A stretch of 64,000 nt of DNA from Primulina eburnea (GCF_022965805.1 NC_133108.1:37335361-37399360), one strand, 5' to 3'; counted from the first letter of the stretch, positions 12,950 to 24,228 are shown. Notes: generated from the sequence alone by a model not told the origin. A program made the numbers and translations.

Positions 12950-13400
12950 TAGCAATTTTATAAAATATTATACATACGAAAAATTTATAAATTCAATATA
13001 CAAATTTAGTGATATTTGAAACATCTACTAAAATTGATTAAGATTTAGACATTAAATGTCTAAAGCTAAACCAGACCATGATTTTCAAGAATAGTACAAT
13101 CAAAATCTTTATAAATCCAATATACAAATTTGGTGATATTTGAAACATCTACTAAAGTTGATTAAATGTCTAAAGCTAAACCAGACAATGATTTTCAAGA
13201 ATAGTTGAACCAAAATCAGAGTAAAAAATTTCTTCGTTTCAATTCCAAAATCAATTATCATAATATATATACATACGAAACAATTATAAATTCAATACAC
13301 AAAATTTTGTGATATTTGAAACATCTACTAAGATTGATTAAGATATATACATTAAATGTCTAAATCTGAACTCGACCATGATTTTCAAAAACAGTAGAAT
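12950..13400 (+). repeat. Degenerate internal repeats of the Helitron
   Basis: Three similar units share ATACAAATTTAGTGATATTTG-like sequence followed by CATCTACTAAAATTGATTAA, MTAAATGTCTAAA-like and GATTTTCAAGAA segments, at about 12985, 13115 and 13290. A partial fourth lies near 13715. The unit is 120-140 bp with substitutions and small deletions. Confidence 0.65.
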
Positions 13401-14098
13401 CAAAATCAGATTAAATATTTTCTTAGTTTTAATTCCAAAATCAACTATAATAATATATAAATTTTGCTGCATAATTGATAAACAATTAGTTTCTTTGTAT
13501 CATATAGTGTATAACTATTTTATTTGATACAATGAATTGAAATCAAAGAGTTTAATAAATTTATTATAAGAATTTATACAAAAAATTATGAATGTCAATA
13601 TGTTAATAATCTCATAAAATATGAATCATTTAAATTTTTTTGGAGAGTTGCTATAATAAAAAAATTAAAGATTTTAGTATCAATTTCAAAAAATATTATA
13701 CATACGAAAAATGTATAAATTCAATATACAAATTTGGTGATATTTGAAATGACAGCTTATACGTGGTAATGACAGCTTATACGTGGTGTTTGAATATATA
13801 ATTTTTTTAAAAATTTGTTTCAGTTCATTTTTTTTATATATTATGTTAATTACAATTTATTATATAACTTAAAATCAATTGCTAGAATTTTAATTGAAGA
13901 AATAATTTTGAAAATATGTTATATAAGTTCTTATAAATCATCTAATATGATAAGAAATTAAGCTTATATAAATAACAAAATGATTAAAATTATTTTTTAG
14001 AAAATCAAAATTAAAATTTTGATAATATAATTGATATTACGTGCAACGCACGTACATCATGCTAGTTATATAAGTGTCCCAAAAATACTAACAATAAG

Positions 14099-14550
14099 TC
14101 TTGTGGTTTTCATTTACAATACCATCAAATCGAGTTGATGCAAAAATAATTGGCACGAGGAATGCAGCGCGACAAGTAGGGGCGTGGACGAATATTTATT
14201 TGGGTGGAGGCAGCAAAACATGGGTTATAAAACAAGATGAAAAGTTTGAAAAACTTTCGAGCTGGTTTCGAAAGATAAAGCAACAAACTAAGCTATATGA
14301 CATATTGGCAACACTAACGTTCAAACAAGAAGATCAGATATACAAAAAAATAAAGCATAAATAAATCAGACAGGCCAACATATTTTTTATTAAATATTTA
14401 TAAAAAAACTCTGAAAACAAAACCAAATATTAGCTGTAAATAGAGAATCAGAAAACTGCGAATGTAAAAAGGTATATAAATAATTACTTGATGAAAAATG
14501 GATGCATAATTGAGAGACAGTTTCTTCTCATGCTGAACTGAATGACTCAC
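14099..14550. other. NTRC intronic remainder, expected exon not found
   Basis: This piece lies between copia-1 and the NTRC exon ending at 14551. The exon for the middle of the thioredoxin domain (VHFVEIDIEED...MGTPCVQFFKNKEM in the family) should be here but is absent in all frames. An 87-codon plus-strand frame at 14101-14364 resembles nothing I recognise and has no gene context. Confidence 0.55.
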
Positions 14551-16390
14551 CTTGCTAAGAATTGGTTTGTCCGACAAGGACCACATGCATGTAGGTGCTG
14601 TGTATAGCACGCAGACAATTCTTTGGCTTTCATGATACAACTTCCGTGAAGCATATACTGCGTTGGGAAAATGATTTACAAATTACAATATTAACTTCAA
14701 TGAGCAGGATGACTTTAGAAGCTTGTGGACCCGAGTCTCATATCTGGCCCTTGTGCTTTGTGAGTGTCAAATCAAAACCTTCTATTACATCTCTGTCAGT
14801 AAGTTCTTCTTTGGGCTTAACCTCTTCAGTGGCCAGCTACAAAAGTGCAACAGTGCAACCCAAATAATCGATTCTCAATTTGTCCTTTTGCAATTCCAAT
14901 GACTTAGCACAAAATTGTTACATGGTTTTGCACGTTTATTTACACAAGCCGATTTTCAGCTGGATATGGTCCACGGAACTTTAAATTATCTGCAGAAGGT
15001 AGCTTATAAACTGCCAGAATTGGAAGCATTCTTACAAATGTCGGTGTTTTTTTGTGCATGGGAAGTGTGTTCAGATGGACACATTCTCAATTAATTAGCA
15101 GATCCAAACAATTTCACCTACCTGGTGAAATTCGATCAGTGGACCTTTTCTTGTAAGATATATTTCCACTGATAAATCTGCAACACATCCTGATCCAGCT
15201 GCCGTCACGGCTTGTCTCCTCCATTCATGATCCTAGTCAGAAATAACAAAATTGTGATACTAAAACAGAAACAAGAGCCGCATAACTAAGATGAATGCAA
15301 CTGAAGAAAAAGTGTAAAACTCAAACTAAGAAATCCTTGTTGCAGATACTTGGTCTCGATCAGGCAAATCACATGGAAAATATTTTATATTATACAACTC
15401 ACAAACTCTATTACGAAGAAGTTCCATAGCATATCCAATTTGCCATTTAAAAAAAAACATGTCCAACATTTTGCAATGCATGTCACAGGGTAGAAAATGA
15501 ACGATACACAAGACACTGGCACAGAACTTACAAACAAGAGTTCTCAATGACCTGCGGAGCCAGATTAAACTCACTAGAGATGTTTTATTAGGAGAAAAAA
15601 CACACAATGGGAAAACGATCCTTAACTGGATAATCCAGCATTAAATTGACCCATGGATGATTTGGGGAATAATGACTCGGGCATGTGTCGGGGCACTGAG
15701 ACCTGTAGTTTTTTTCCGAGTATGTAAATATAGATCAAGTAAGAGGTCAAATTACAAAGAACAGCTGTCACAAATAAGCATAAATAGTATGGAAAGATTA
15801 CTCACACCGAAATGATGCAGGGAAATAAATATGGTGGATCATATTTTACCTGCACATCTCCAGCAGCAAATACACCTTTGACCCAAGTATTTGCAGAACC
15901 CTCATCAACCCAAATATAGCCTGCGGCATCAAGATCAACTTGTCCTTCCAAAAAAAAAACTGGCTATTTGGCGAATGACCTATTCCATAAAACAATCCTT
16001 TTGCGTCTAAATCTGATTCTTCTTTAGTATTGACGTTTCTGATCAATATGCCCGACATCAAAAAAGAGTTTCTAACATAGAAAATAATATTCCGCTAATG
16101 ATTTTCAGATTATTGCATTGATTGAATTAATTCATTACAAGAGCATAATAAAAAAACATGAGCATACGTGTCAGAAGTACGCAATCTTACTCACCTATCT
16201 TGCATTGCTTTTGATGCTCTCAGTTGGTCCTTACGAACAAGCAAGTGGACATGTCGAGCATATTTGGTCAAGTATAATGCTTCCTCTGTAGCTGTATCAC
16301 CTCCACCAACTACAGCAAGGACTTGGCCTTTAAACAATTGGGATGCCCCATCACAGATTGCACAGGCACTTATTCCTCTACTCAAAAATT
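14551..16390 (-). pseudogene. NTRC: NTRC exons: end of NADPH/FAD domains to start of thioredoxin domain
   Basis: Minus-strand exon remnants: 16390-16195 ([13 protein letters not shown] to RASKAMQDR, ending at a good GTGAGT donor), 16058-15850 ([14 protein letters not shown]... [13 protein letters not shown], then a shift at the T10 run, ending VFAAGDVQ), 15232-15122 ([15 protein letters not shown]), 14836-14744 (TEEVKPKEELTDRD... TKHKGQ) and 14657-14551 ([20 protein letters not shown]... KPILSK). The reductase redox pair CAIC is intact. The donor after TKHKGQ reads AT instead of GT. The last exon has a duplicated CATG at 14584-14591, so the CGPC codons (14585-14574) are read out of frame. In the next stretch the frame is regained, giving KPILSK. 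Confidence 0.9.
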
Positions 16391-18467
16391 TGTTAGAGTA
16401 GGTGCACGTCGAGCCAAGTGTTGGCCGACTGTTCACAATGAAACTCTTTGTATAAACGATCTTTATTTTAATAATATTTCAATTTATTAATTTGGCGCAT
16501 CTTTATCTTTATACACATGCTTGTTGCATAGATAAAGTCCTTGAATATACAAATAGTAGAAAGAATATGAGATGCTCATATGATGAGTATCATGAAACTC
16601 ATATTTGGAATACTGTATATTCTAAACCGTTCCTAGTCGATTCAGCCGCCACTAAGAAAGATAAAGGCCGCTCGAGTTAGAGACTAGTATCTGCGATGTG
16701 AGTACCATGTTTCATTGGTAGGGGACATTGTGATGTCCGAGCATGCAGATAGGTGCTCCTGGTAGAGTGCACTGAACAACCCTCTATAAAGGACTTTCCA
16801 AGTGGTTCTCACTTATCGAGTGGAAAAGTCCTAGTTTATGGTTGTACACCATTAGTCCTTATGACCCGGGACAACATTGAGACTCTATATGCTAGCGTTT
16901 CACTTTGACTTGTTTACCGACTCTTATGGGGTCATCAGGTGGCAAGGTTGGGTGTTACGGCGAAACATATAGGAGTCGATGCATTGTAGCCGGGGATTCA
17001 CCGCTTACCTACGGGTATGGATATCCTATGTGTTTTTCATGTATGTGTGGGTTGAAATCTCTGATCAGAGTATGGTGGTAATTATGAAAGGGGTTTCATA
17101 GATTACACCATCGATGCAACCACAACATGACACATAGTATCGATTCATTGACAACTCTCGATAGACCAATAGTTGTCGAGTCGGTCGGGATATATGAGTT
17201 GAAGGGACCGTACTGTACGCTAACCATAATTGAATGGTTCTTGCAGGCACTATCATGTGATACCTAGGGAATCACGTAAGCGATGCTGCTAGGCGCTTAA
17301 CGTGATTGGTTGGGTACTATCAGACTTGAGTTCTGACGTTCTTACTATCAAGGAGTTGATAAGTAAGAATGGAGCAATTGGGGTATGCTCGAATAAAGAC
17401 ATGTTTAGTCCGAATCACATTGAGATGTGAACCCACGGCTAGTTGTATCAATGAACCATTGAGGGCCACACAAGTACTTGCTTAGTAAATCCCGAAGAGA
17501 AGTAAAATAGTTCAATGTGTTGAACGGCTTATAAATGTGTTTATAAGCGTAAAGAAAAAATTAGAAGTATGACTTCTATGAGAGAAATATAAATTTTAAT
17601 TAATGGAAGTGTTCCTAAAATTAAAATTTGGCCAAGTAAATAATGTAGTTGAAAATTGTGATTTTCATAAACATTATTGTGGACTAAATTAAATTAATTC
17701 AAGTGTTGAATTAATTAAACACTAGTAGACCTAGTAGAGTCTAAATAATTAAATTAATTCAAGTGTTGAATTAATTAAATAATATTGAGTCTTGTAGAGC
17801 TCAATTTAAATAATTATTTAACTAGTGGCACTTGAGTAAAATCAAGTAATATTTAATTAATCTCAAATGTGTTTGAGATAATAAAATTTAGTCTATGGTT
17901 TTTAAATGTGTTAAAAACCATATAATATATAAGTGAGACATGTAGGGATTGCATGCTTGGGAGGTGAAGAGCCTTGATTACTTTTTATTAAAATATTCAA
18001 AAGGCATGCAACTTTTGAGAGACAACTTTTCACAATACCTAGGCTATTCTCCCACTCTCCCTAACACATCACTTGGCCGAAAATTGGAAGGATTTTCTCT
18101 CCATATTTTTCTTCTCTTTTGTTCTTCATTTCTTGGAGAATAAAATCTTCTCTTTGAAAAATCTTCAAGTTTTTCTAGTGCAAAACTTGAAGGGGTTTAC
18201 ATAGCTTGTGGTGGGCCTAATTCTTGGAGGATTGGAGGTGGAAGCTTGTAGATTTTTCAACCAAGAAGAGCTAAAGTATTTATACTTTAGTTGGTGCCAT
18301 TCATCAACTCTAAGGGGTTGATAGGTAAATCACTTGAACACCCTATGCATGTTTTTGTGATTTTGCAAATATTACACAAATATATTATGGGGGCCGAAAT
18401 TTTTATGCCAAAAATTATATTTTTCGCTTCCGTTGCGTTTCCGGCCTCCGTAACCGGTCCGCTTTCA
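16391..18467 (+). repeat. 5' LTR of copia-2
   Basis: 2,077 bp, from TGTTAGAG to CCGCTTTCA. It contains two copies of an AT-rich palindromic segment (AATTAATTCAAGTGTTGAATT) at about 17692 and 17752. Its partner is 24243-26319. Confidence 0.95.
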
Positions 18468-18469
18468 AG

Positions 18470-18481
18470 TGGTATCAGAGC
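18470..18481 (+). other. Copia-2 primer binding site
   Basis: TGGTATCAGAGC two bases after the LTR end, complementary to initiator methionine tRNA. Confidence 0.93.
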
Positions 18482-18617
18482 TATGGTTACGGTTTTTGTG
18501 TAATATTTGCATAATATTATGTTGAGATCAATTTCTAACCGTTTGAGATTTTTTGTGCAACAAAAACATCAAGGCCGAAAATTTGAAGAAGCAAAACAAA
18601 AAAAAAATAATAATTTT

Positions 18618-18692
18618 TCGGGCAGCATGTTGCTGCCCGAGGGCTGCCCTGAAATTTCGGGCAGCAAAGGGCAGCCCGAGGGGCTACCCGAA
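18618..18692 (+). repeat. GC-rich inverted repeats in the copia-2 leader
   Basis: Alternating TCGGGCAGC, GCTGCCCGA, GGGCTGCCCT and GGGCAGCCCGAGG segments can pair with one another in several ways to form a stable RNA structure just downstream of the primer site. They stand out against AT-rich surroundings. Role unknown; dimerisation or packaging is only a guess. Confidence 0.6.
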
Positions 18693-19798
18693 AAAAGTCC
18701 AGTTTTTTAAAAATAAAAAAAAAAAAATTTTTGTTGTTGCCGGAATCCGGCGACGGAGCTCCGGCGACGGCGATGACGACTAGGGTTTCCAAAAGTGTTT
18801 TGGTGAATCTTAGTGTCATGGGCCTTGAGATGTTGGGCCATTGGATGGACAACATAATTTGTGAAATTTAAATGGGCCAAAATATTTTTGGTGAAAAAAT
18901 GGTTTTTGGGCCCTTAAGTTTAAATTTACAATTGTTGCACATATTTTCTCATAAAATAAATAATTGAAGTAGGACTTTAATTATTTATAGTAAATTGTGA
19001 TTTACAAGAAATTCGATTATAAATAAATTAATTTGAAAGTAGACAAAGGTGTTTGTATACTTTGTTGATTTAATTTATAATTGTGGCGGTTAGTGATTGG
19101 ATCAAGATATATAATATTGGATCAATTAATTATAGTGATAATTGATTGATGGTGTATGATATGTGATCTTATGCATGAAGGATGATCAAAAGCCCAAGTC
19201 CAATTTGCTAGGTGTATGCTAGGATATTTGTGTTGTATGATTGTAATAATTATCAATTTATAAAGTGGGCTTGGTTTATGGCCCGTTCCCACCCCCCATG
19301 AGATGTATCCCTATGTGCCATGGATATTTAATTGTAAATATTAGAATAGGGGAAGATCAAGATTGGAAGATGGTGGCCTTGGTGATTATGAAGATCGAAG
19401 ATATGTAATATTGGATGCTAATGTAATAATTTAGTTGCATTGCATCCCTTGCATTTACCCTAGGATTGGACCTAGGCCCGTGTTTGGCTCACACGGGCCA
19501 TTAGTTTTGGGGCAATTGATCATCCTTGTACTGTTTTCTATTTATAATATATGCATGATATGTTATAAATAATGAGTATGTGCGTTATTATTATTATAAT
19601 AACAAAGTTGCATGAATCCGGCAAACATACGATCAAACATGGCGAGCTTTTAAAATAAAATTAATGATGAGACCTTTCAAAATTAAAAACCCTCATTTTG
19701 AATAAGATTCAAAATTAATATCAAGCCCGAAAAGGGGAATTATAAATTTGTTTATAATTTCCTTGTCTTCCATCGACAATGGGTGCATGATGAACGCT

Positions 19799-20113
19799 AC
19801 CCGTACTCGGGGCTCGGCTCATATTATTGGGGGAGCTTTGGGTGCCGGAAAGCTGTGACATCCATTGACATGGTGATGTGAACTACGTGGAACTCCCATG
19901 ATTTCGGCTCATATTATTGAGGGAACTCATGGCGACCGTCCATTAAGGTTCAATATCGATGGGTTAGGCTTGACACGTAAAGATGAACGACGTCATATTA
20001 TTGGGTCCTAATCAAACGTGAGACAAAAGTATACGTAGAGGGTTGCATGGCGATGCAATTGGAAACTACCTTTTAGGAATTGTGATGGCCGATATTATTC
20101 GGGATCACAATTC
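19799..20113 (+). repeat. Four hairpins with a common TATTAT loop in the copia-2 leader
   Basis: Potential hairpins at 19799-19843, 19896-19932, 19962-20013 and 20077-20113 each place TATTAT in the loop (19822, 19912, 19996 and 20093). The stems differ in sequence but retain pairing. The clearest is GAATTGTGAT...ATCACAATTC, with an inner stem CCGA/TCGG closing the loop. The series ends about 180 bases before the gag start. This resembles repeated RNA recognition hairpins such as packaging signals, but no function is shown by sequence alone. Confidence 0.65.
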
Positions 20114-20295
20114 GCTAATTGGACCTTACGTACCTTCTGAGGAAAGTGTTTCCCGTTTTCACTAGAGGGTAGTGAAAATGTCAAAACAGTGGGAGCGATT
20201 ATTTATAAAGTAAAAGTCCAAACTTTATATCTTATTAAATATTTTAAAATAGTCATTAACATTTATCTGTTTTACTTTTCAGTACAATCTTTGAC

Positions 20296-23200
20296 ATGTC
20301 ATCAATTCGCAACCCGTTTTCCGTCATTCTCGAAAAACACATTCTAACCGGACCAAACTATATCACTTGGCTAAGAAATTTAAAGATTGTCCTAAACTCG
20401 GAGAAGATCGCGTATACACTGACTGAGGCGCCCCCTGCTGAGGCTCCTATAGGCTGCACTCCTGAGGAATTGCAGACCTACAAGGAATGGTGTGACCATG
20501 ACTTGAAGGCGAAGTGTTATATGCAGGCTTCAATGAACGATGAGCTGCAAAGGCGATTCGAGGATGCAAAGAATGCTGCTGACATTCATATGCACCTCAA
20601 GGAGCTCTTCGGAGAGCAGACTCGGCCTTTGAGGCATGCAACAGTAAAGGAGCTCATCACTTTACGCATGCGAGATGGGACTTCGGTCCATGAGCATGGC
20701 CTAAAGTTGATTGGGCTCGTGGACAAGCTCGTGGGCATGGATTTGATCTTGCCATCAGAGTTGACCACGGATGTGCTACTGTTGTCACTGCCTAGCTCTT
20801 TCGATCCTTTTGTCGTGAACTTCAATATGAACAAGCTCGAGCCCAGCCTTGAAGAGTTGGTGAACATGCTTGTGACCTTTGAGTCCACCATCAAGAAGGA
20901 GAAGTCGGTTCTTTATGTGGGCTCTTCATCTGGCACGAAGACCGGTCCACATGGGAAGGGAAAGAAGCGTTCTTTCCAGCGCCCCAAGAAGAGCGAGCCC
21001 TTGAAGAGGCAGACTCCGAGTCCCGTAGTGGCAGCCGCGCCAGCCAAGGCTGAGAAGACTGTTGACATCTGTCACCACTGCAAGAAGCCTGGACATTGGA
21101 GGCGTAACTGCAGGGAATATCTTGCGCAGAAGGGTTCTGGCAAGGGTATGTTCTATATTGAAGTAAATATCTCGATTAATTCTACTTCTTGGGTATTAGA
21201 TACCGGCTGTGGCTCACATTTCTGTAATGATTTGCAGGTGATGGGAAGAAGTAGGAGGCTCCGAGAGGGTGAGACCTTCCTGAGGATGGGCAATGGAGCA
21301 AGGGTTGCTGCCAAAGCCGTAGGAGATGTTTATTTAATATTGAACAATGATTTTAAGCTTGTTTTGAGAGATGTTTTGTATGTACTAGACTTGGTTAAAA
21401 ACATTATTTCCATTTCTATGCTTGATATTGATGGATTTTCTTGTTTATTTAGCAAAGGTGTTTGCAATATTTACAGGAATGAATGTTTAGTTGGTACGGG
21501 TGAACTTGAAAACAATCTCTACACCTTAAAATTAAAAGATATTCCACTTAACAATGTCCAAACAATAACAACAACAAATAAGCGCAAACAAGATACTCTT
21601 AATTCGGCACAATTATGGCATGCTCGATTAGGACATATTTCCTCAAGAAGGATGAACAAGCTAGTGGGAGTTGGCATGTTTGATATGTCTGATATTAACG
21701 CTCTCACGACTTGTGAATCCTGTCTGAAAGGAAAGATGACCAAAATTCCCTTTAAGGGCCATGCGGAGCGAGCCAAAGGGTTATTGGATTTGATCCATAC
21801 CGATGTGTGCGGTCCGCTTAGCATCACCACTAAGCATGGACATGCCTACTTCATCACCTTTACCGATGACCATTCGAGGTATGGGTATGTGTATTTGATG
21901 AAATACAAGTCTGAAGCCTTTGAAAGGTTCAAAGAATTCAGAAGTGAAGTAGAGAAGCAATTGGGACGAAGCATCAAGACACTTCGATCGGATCGAGGTG
22001 GTGAGTACTTGAGTGCCGAGTTCCAAGAGTATCTTAGAGAGAATGGGATTCTCTCGCAGTGGACTCCGCCCGCTACACCGCAGTTAAATGGTGTTTCGGA
22101 GCGTCGTAACCGGACTTTGATGGACATGGTTCGGTCTATGATGGGGTTCACGGAGTTGCCGCCATCCTTTTGGGGATATGCGCTTGAAACAGCGGCACTG
22201 TTGTTGAACAATGTCCATACAAAGGCAGTTGACAAGACTCCATATGAGATATGGATGGGTAAGCCTCCCAAGTATTCTTATCTTAGAATATGGGGGTGTC
22301 CTGCTTATGTGAAGCAGACAGTGGGAGATAAATTGGATAGTCGATCCATTTTATGCTACTTTGTGGGATATCCAAGAAATTCCATTGGATATTATTTCTA
22401 TCATCCCCAAGAAACAAAGGTGTTTGTTTCTAGGAACGCAACCTTTTTGGAAAAGGAATTTCTATTAGATAGAAAAGGCGAGATGATAGAACTCGAAGAG
22501 GTTCGAGAGGCACCCACAGTTGTAGAACCCACACCCAATGAGCTAAGTGAGGAGATACAAGCTCCTAGGAGATCCGAGAGGGTCTCGAGACCACCTATGA
22601 GGTATGGTCTACTTCTTGAAGAGGGCCATGATGAGCCTAATCTTGGATGTGATCCAAGGACCTTCAAAGAAGCGTTATCGGATGCTGATTCATCCAAGTG
22701 GCTTGAAGCAATGGAATCTGAGATGAATTCCATGCATTCGAACCAAGTGTGGAATCTTGTGGATCCACCTGAGGGAACTGTTCCCATAGGGTGTAAATGG
22801 ATTTACAAGAGGAAACTTGGGGCGGATGGGAAGGTATTGACCTTCAAGGCGCGATTGGTAGCAAAAGGGTATACTCAAAGACAAGGTGTTGACTATGAGG
22901 AAACCTTTTCTCCAGTTGCGATGTTCAAGTCCATTAGGATATTGCTAGCCATAGCCGCATGGTATGACTATGAGATATGGCAGATGGATGTGAAGACAGC
23001 CTTCCTTAATGGGGATATTAAGGAAGAAATTTACATGTCTCAACCTGAAGGGTTCACATCCATCGGAAGTGAGCATATGGTATGCAAACTTCAAAGATCT
23101 ATTTATGGTCTTAAGCAGGCATCGAGGAGCTGGAACCTCAGATTCGATAGTACAATCAAAGAGTTTGGTTTTACTAAGAATCCTGAGGAACCCTGTGTGT

Positions 23201-24228
23201 ATAAGAAGGTCAGTGGGAGTGCTGTGACATTCCTTGTTCTTTATGTTGATGACATTCTACTCATTGGGAATGATGTAGGAATGTTGCAATCAACAAAGAT
23301 ATGGTTAGCAAGTAAGTTCTCAATGCAGGACTTGGGTGAAGCATCTTTTGTATTGGGAATACAGATCTATAGAGATAGATCAAGAAGATTGCTTGGTCTC
23401 ACCCAGTCCACATACATTGATACCATCGTGAAGCGGTTCTCGATGGATGAGTCCAAGAGAGGACATCTACCAATGTGTCATGGCGTGTCCCTATCCAAGT
23501 CTATGTCTCCCAAGACTGATGCAGAGATAGCGGCGATGACACGAATTCTGTATGCTTCGGCTATTGGTAGTATCATGTATGGGATGATATCTACACGTCC
23601 TGACGTGGCATTTGCACTAAGTGTAGTGAGTAGATATCAATCCAACCCTGGTCTTCCACACTGGAAAGCTGTGAAAGACATCCTCAAGTATTTGAGAAGG
23701 ACCAATAAGTTGTTTTTGGTCTATGGGGGTGGAGAACTAAAATTGGAAGGCTATACCGACTCTAGCTTCCAAAGCGATGTTGATGACTCGAAGTCAACCT
23801 CCGGATTCATATTCATGCTCAATGGTGGTGCTGTCTCTTGGAAGAGTTCCAAGCAAGACAGTACTGCGGATTCCACCACTGAAGCAGAATACATTGCTGC
23901 ATCGGCTGCAGCAAAGGAGGCTGTTTGGATTAGGAATTTCGTCCAAGAGTTGGGCGTCATTCCAAATGGAGTTGCTCCTATCCCGGTGATGTGCGACAAC
24001 ACGGGAGCCATAGCTCAGGCGAAGGAGCCAAGGTCTCATCAGAAGTCCAAACACGTATTGAGAAAGTACCACATCCTCAGAGAGATCGTGGAAAGAGGAG
24101 ATGTCGTGATTGACAAAGTCGGCTCCGCAGATAATGTTGCTGATCCACTAACTAAGCCTTTACCAGGACCATCGTTCGAGAAGCATCGCGAATCAATGGG
24201 TCTAAAGCATATAGGTAGTTGGCTCTAG
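20296..24228 (+). CDS. Copia-2 gag-pol polyprotein, intact (1,310 aa)
   Basis: An uninterrupted polyprotein with the Ty1/copia domain order. The gag domain begins MSSIRNPFSVILEKHILTG. A CCHC zinc knuckle (CHHCKKPGHWRRNC, about 21070) follows, then a protease with LDTGCGSH (about 21196). The integrase has the H-H-C-C finger (LWHARLGHIS ... CESCLKGK) and core residues in HTDVCGP and RSDRGGEY. Reverse transcriptase has YVDDILLIG (about 23242), and RNase H ends with TADSTTEAEYIAASAAAKEAVW. The stop precedes the purine tract. Products would form cytoplasmic virus-like particles, copy the RNA and integrate the DNA. All catalytic motifs I can check are present, so this copy may be autonomous. I do not assign a copia lineage. 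Confidence 0.96.
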   Translation: MSSIRNPFSVILEKHILTGPNYITWLRNLKIVLNSEKIAYTLTEAPPAEAPIGCTPEELQTYKEWCDHDLKAKCYMQASMNDELQRRFEDAKNAADIHMHLKELFGEQTRPLRHATVKELITLRMRDGTSVHEHGLKLIGLVDKLVGMDLILPSELTTDVLLLSLPSSFDPFVVNFNMNKLEPSLEELVNMLVTFESTIKKEKSVLYVGSSSGTKTGPHGKGKKRSFQRPKKSEPLKRQTPSPVVAAAPAKAEKTVDICHHCKKPGHWRRNCREYLAQKGSGKGMFYIEVNISINSTSWVLDTGCGSHFCNDLQVMGRSRRLREGETFLRMGNGARVAAKAVGDVYLILNNDFKLVLRDVLYVLDLVKNIISISMLDIDGFSCLFSKGVCNIYRNECLVGTGELENNLYTLKLKDIPLNNVQTITTTNKRKQDTLNSAQLWHARLGHISSRRMNKLVGVGMFDMSDINALTTCESCLKGKMTKIPFKGHAERAKGLLDLIHTDVCGPLSITTKHGHAYFITFTDDHSRYGYVYLMKYKSEAFERFKEFRSEVEKQLGRSIKTLRSDRGGEYLSAEFQEYLRENGILSQWTPPATPQLNGVSERRNRTLMDMVRSMMGFTELPPSFWGYALETAALLLNNVHTKAVDKTPYEIWMGKPPKYSYLRIWGCPAYVKQTVGDKLDSRSILCYFVGYPRNSIGYYFYHPQETKVFVSRNATFLEKEFLLDRKGEMIELEEVREAPTVVEPTPNELSEEIQAPRRSERVSRPPMRYGLLLEEGHDEPNLGCDPRTFKEALSDADSSKWLEAMESEMNSMHSNQVWNLVDPPEGTVPIGCKWIYKRKLGADGKVLTFKARLVAKGYTQRQGVDYEETFSPVAMFKSIRILLAIAAWYDYEIWQMDVKTAFLNGDIKEEIYMSQPEGFTSIGSEHMVCKLQRSIYGLKQASRSWNLRFDSTIKEFGFTKNPEEPCVYKKVSGSAVTFLVLYVDDILLIGNDVGMLQSTKIWLASKFSMQDLGEASFVLGIQIYRDRSRRLLGLTQSTYIDTIVKRFSMDESKRGHLPMCHGVSLSKSMSPKTDAEIAAMTRILYASAIGSIMYGMISTRPDVAFALSVVSRYQSNPGLPHWKAVKDILKYLRRTNKLFLVYGGGELKLEGYTDSSFQSDVDDSKSTSGFIFMLNGGAVSWKSSKQDSTADSTTEAEYIAASAAAKEAVWIRNFVQELGVIPNGVAPIPVMCDNTGAIAQAKEPRSHQKSKHVLRKYHILREIVERGDVVIDKVGSADNVADPLTKPLPGPSFEKHRESMGLKHIGSWL

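Larger units (their letters stand above)
12460..14065 (+). mobile_element. Non-autonomous Helitron
   Basis: All structural hallmarks are present. The 5' end is TC (12460-12461) and the 3' end is CTAG (14062-14065). A hairpin ACGTGC-AAC-GCACGT lies at 14039-14053, 12 bases before the end. Insertion is exactly between A and T with no target duplication, as shown by the intact copy of the site in the other LTR at 6879-6880. The element is 1,606 bp, about 80% AT, and encodes no Rep/helicase, so it depends on enzymes from elsewhere. Its 5' end is tandemly duplicated, and its interior contains degenerate repeats of about 130 bp (roughly 12950-13400). Confidence 0.93.
6435..14093 (-). mobile_element. 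Copia-1: Ty1/copia LTR retrotransposon with a Helitron in its 5' LTR
   Basis: The element is bounded by TG...CA LTRs and a perfect 5-bp target duplication, ATAAG, at 6430-6434 and 14094-14098. The 3' LTR is 6435-6902. The 5' LTR is 12020-12459 plus 14066-14093, interrupted by a Helitron; both LTRs are 468 bp. I see three base differences between them, so the insertion is recent. A purine-rich tract (minus-strand GTGGGAGAT) adjoins the 3' LTR and a methionine-tRNA primer site adjoins the 5' LTR. The gag-pol frame has one frameshift, so this copy probably cannot make a full polyprotein. It sits in the last remaining NTRC intron. Confidence 0.95.
12020..14093 (-). repeat. 5' LTR of copia-1, interrupted by a Helitron
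   Basis: LTR sequence is present at 12020-12459 and 14066-14093, together 468 bp and matching 6435-6902. The Helitron at 12460-14065 separates the pieces. As the 5' LTR carries the promoter, the insertion probably also affects transcription of copia-1. Confidence 0.93.

Noticed and set aside
14101..14364. Plus-strand gene of 87 codons
   Set aside because: No known family, no promoter context, and it lies in leftover NTRC intronic DNA.
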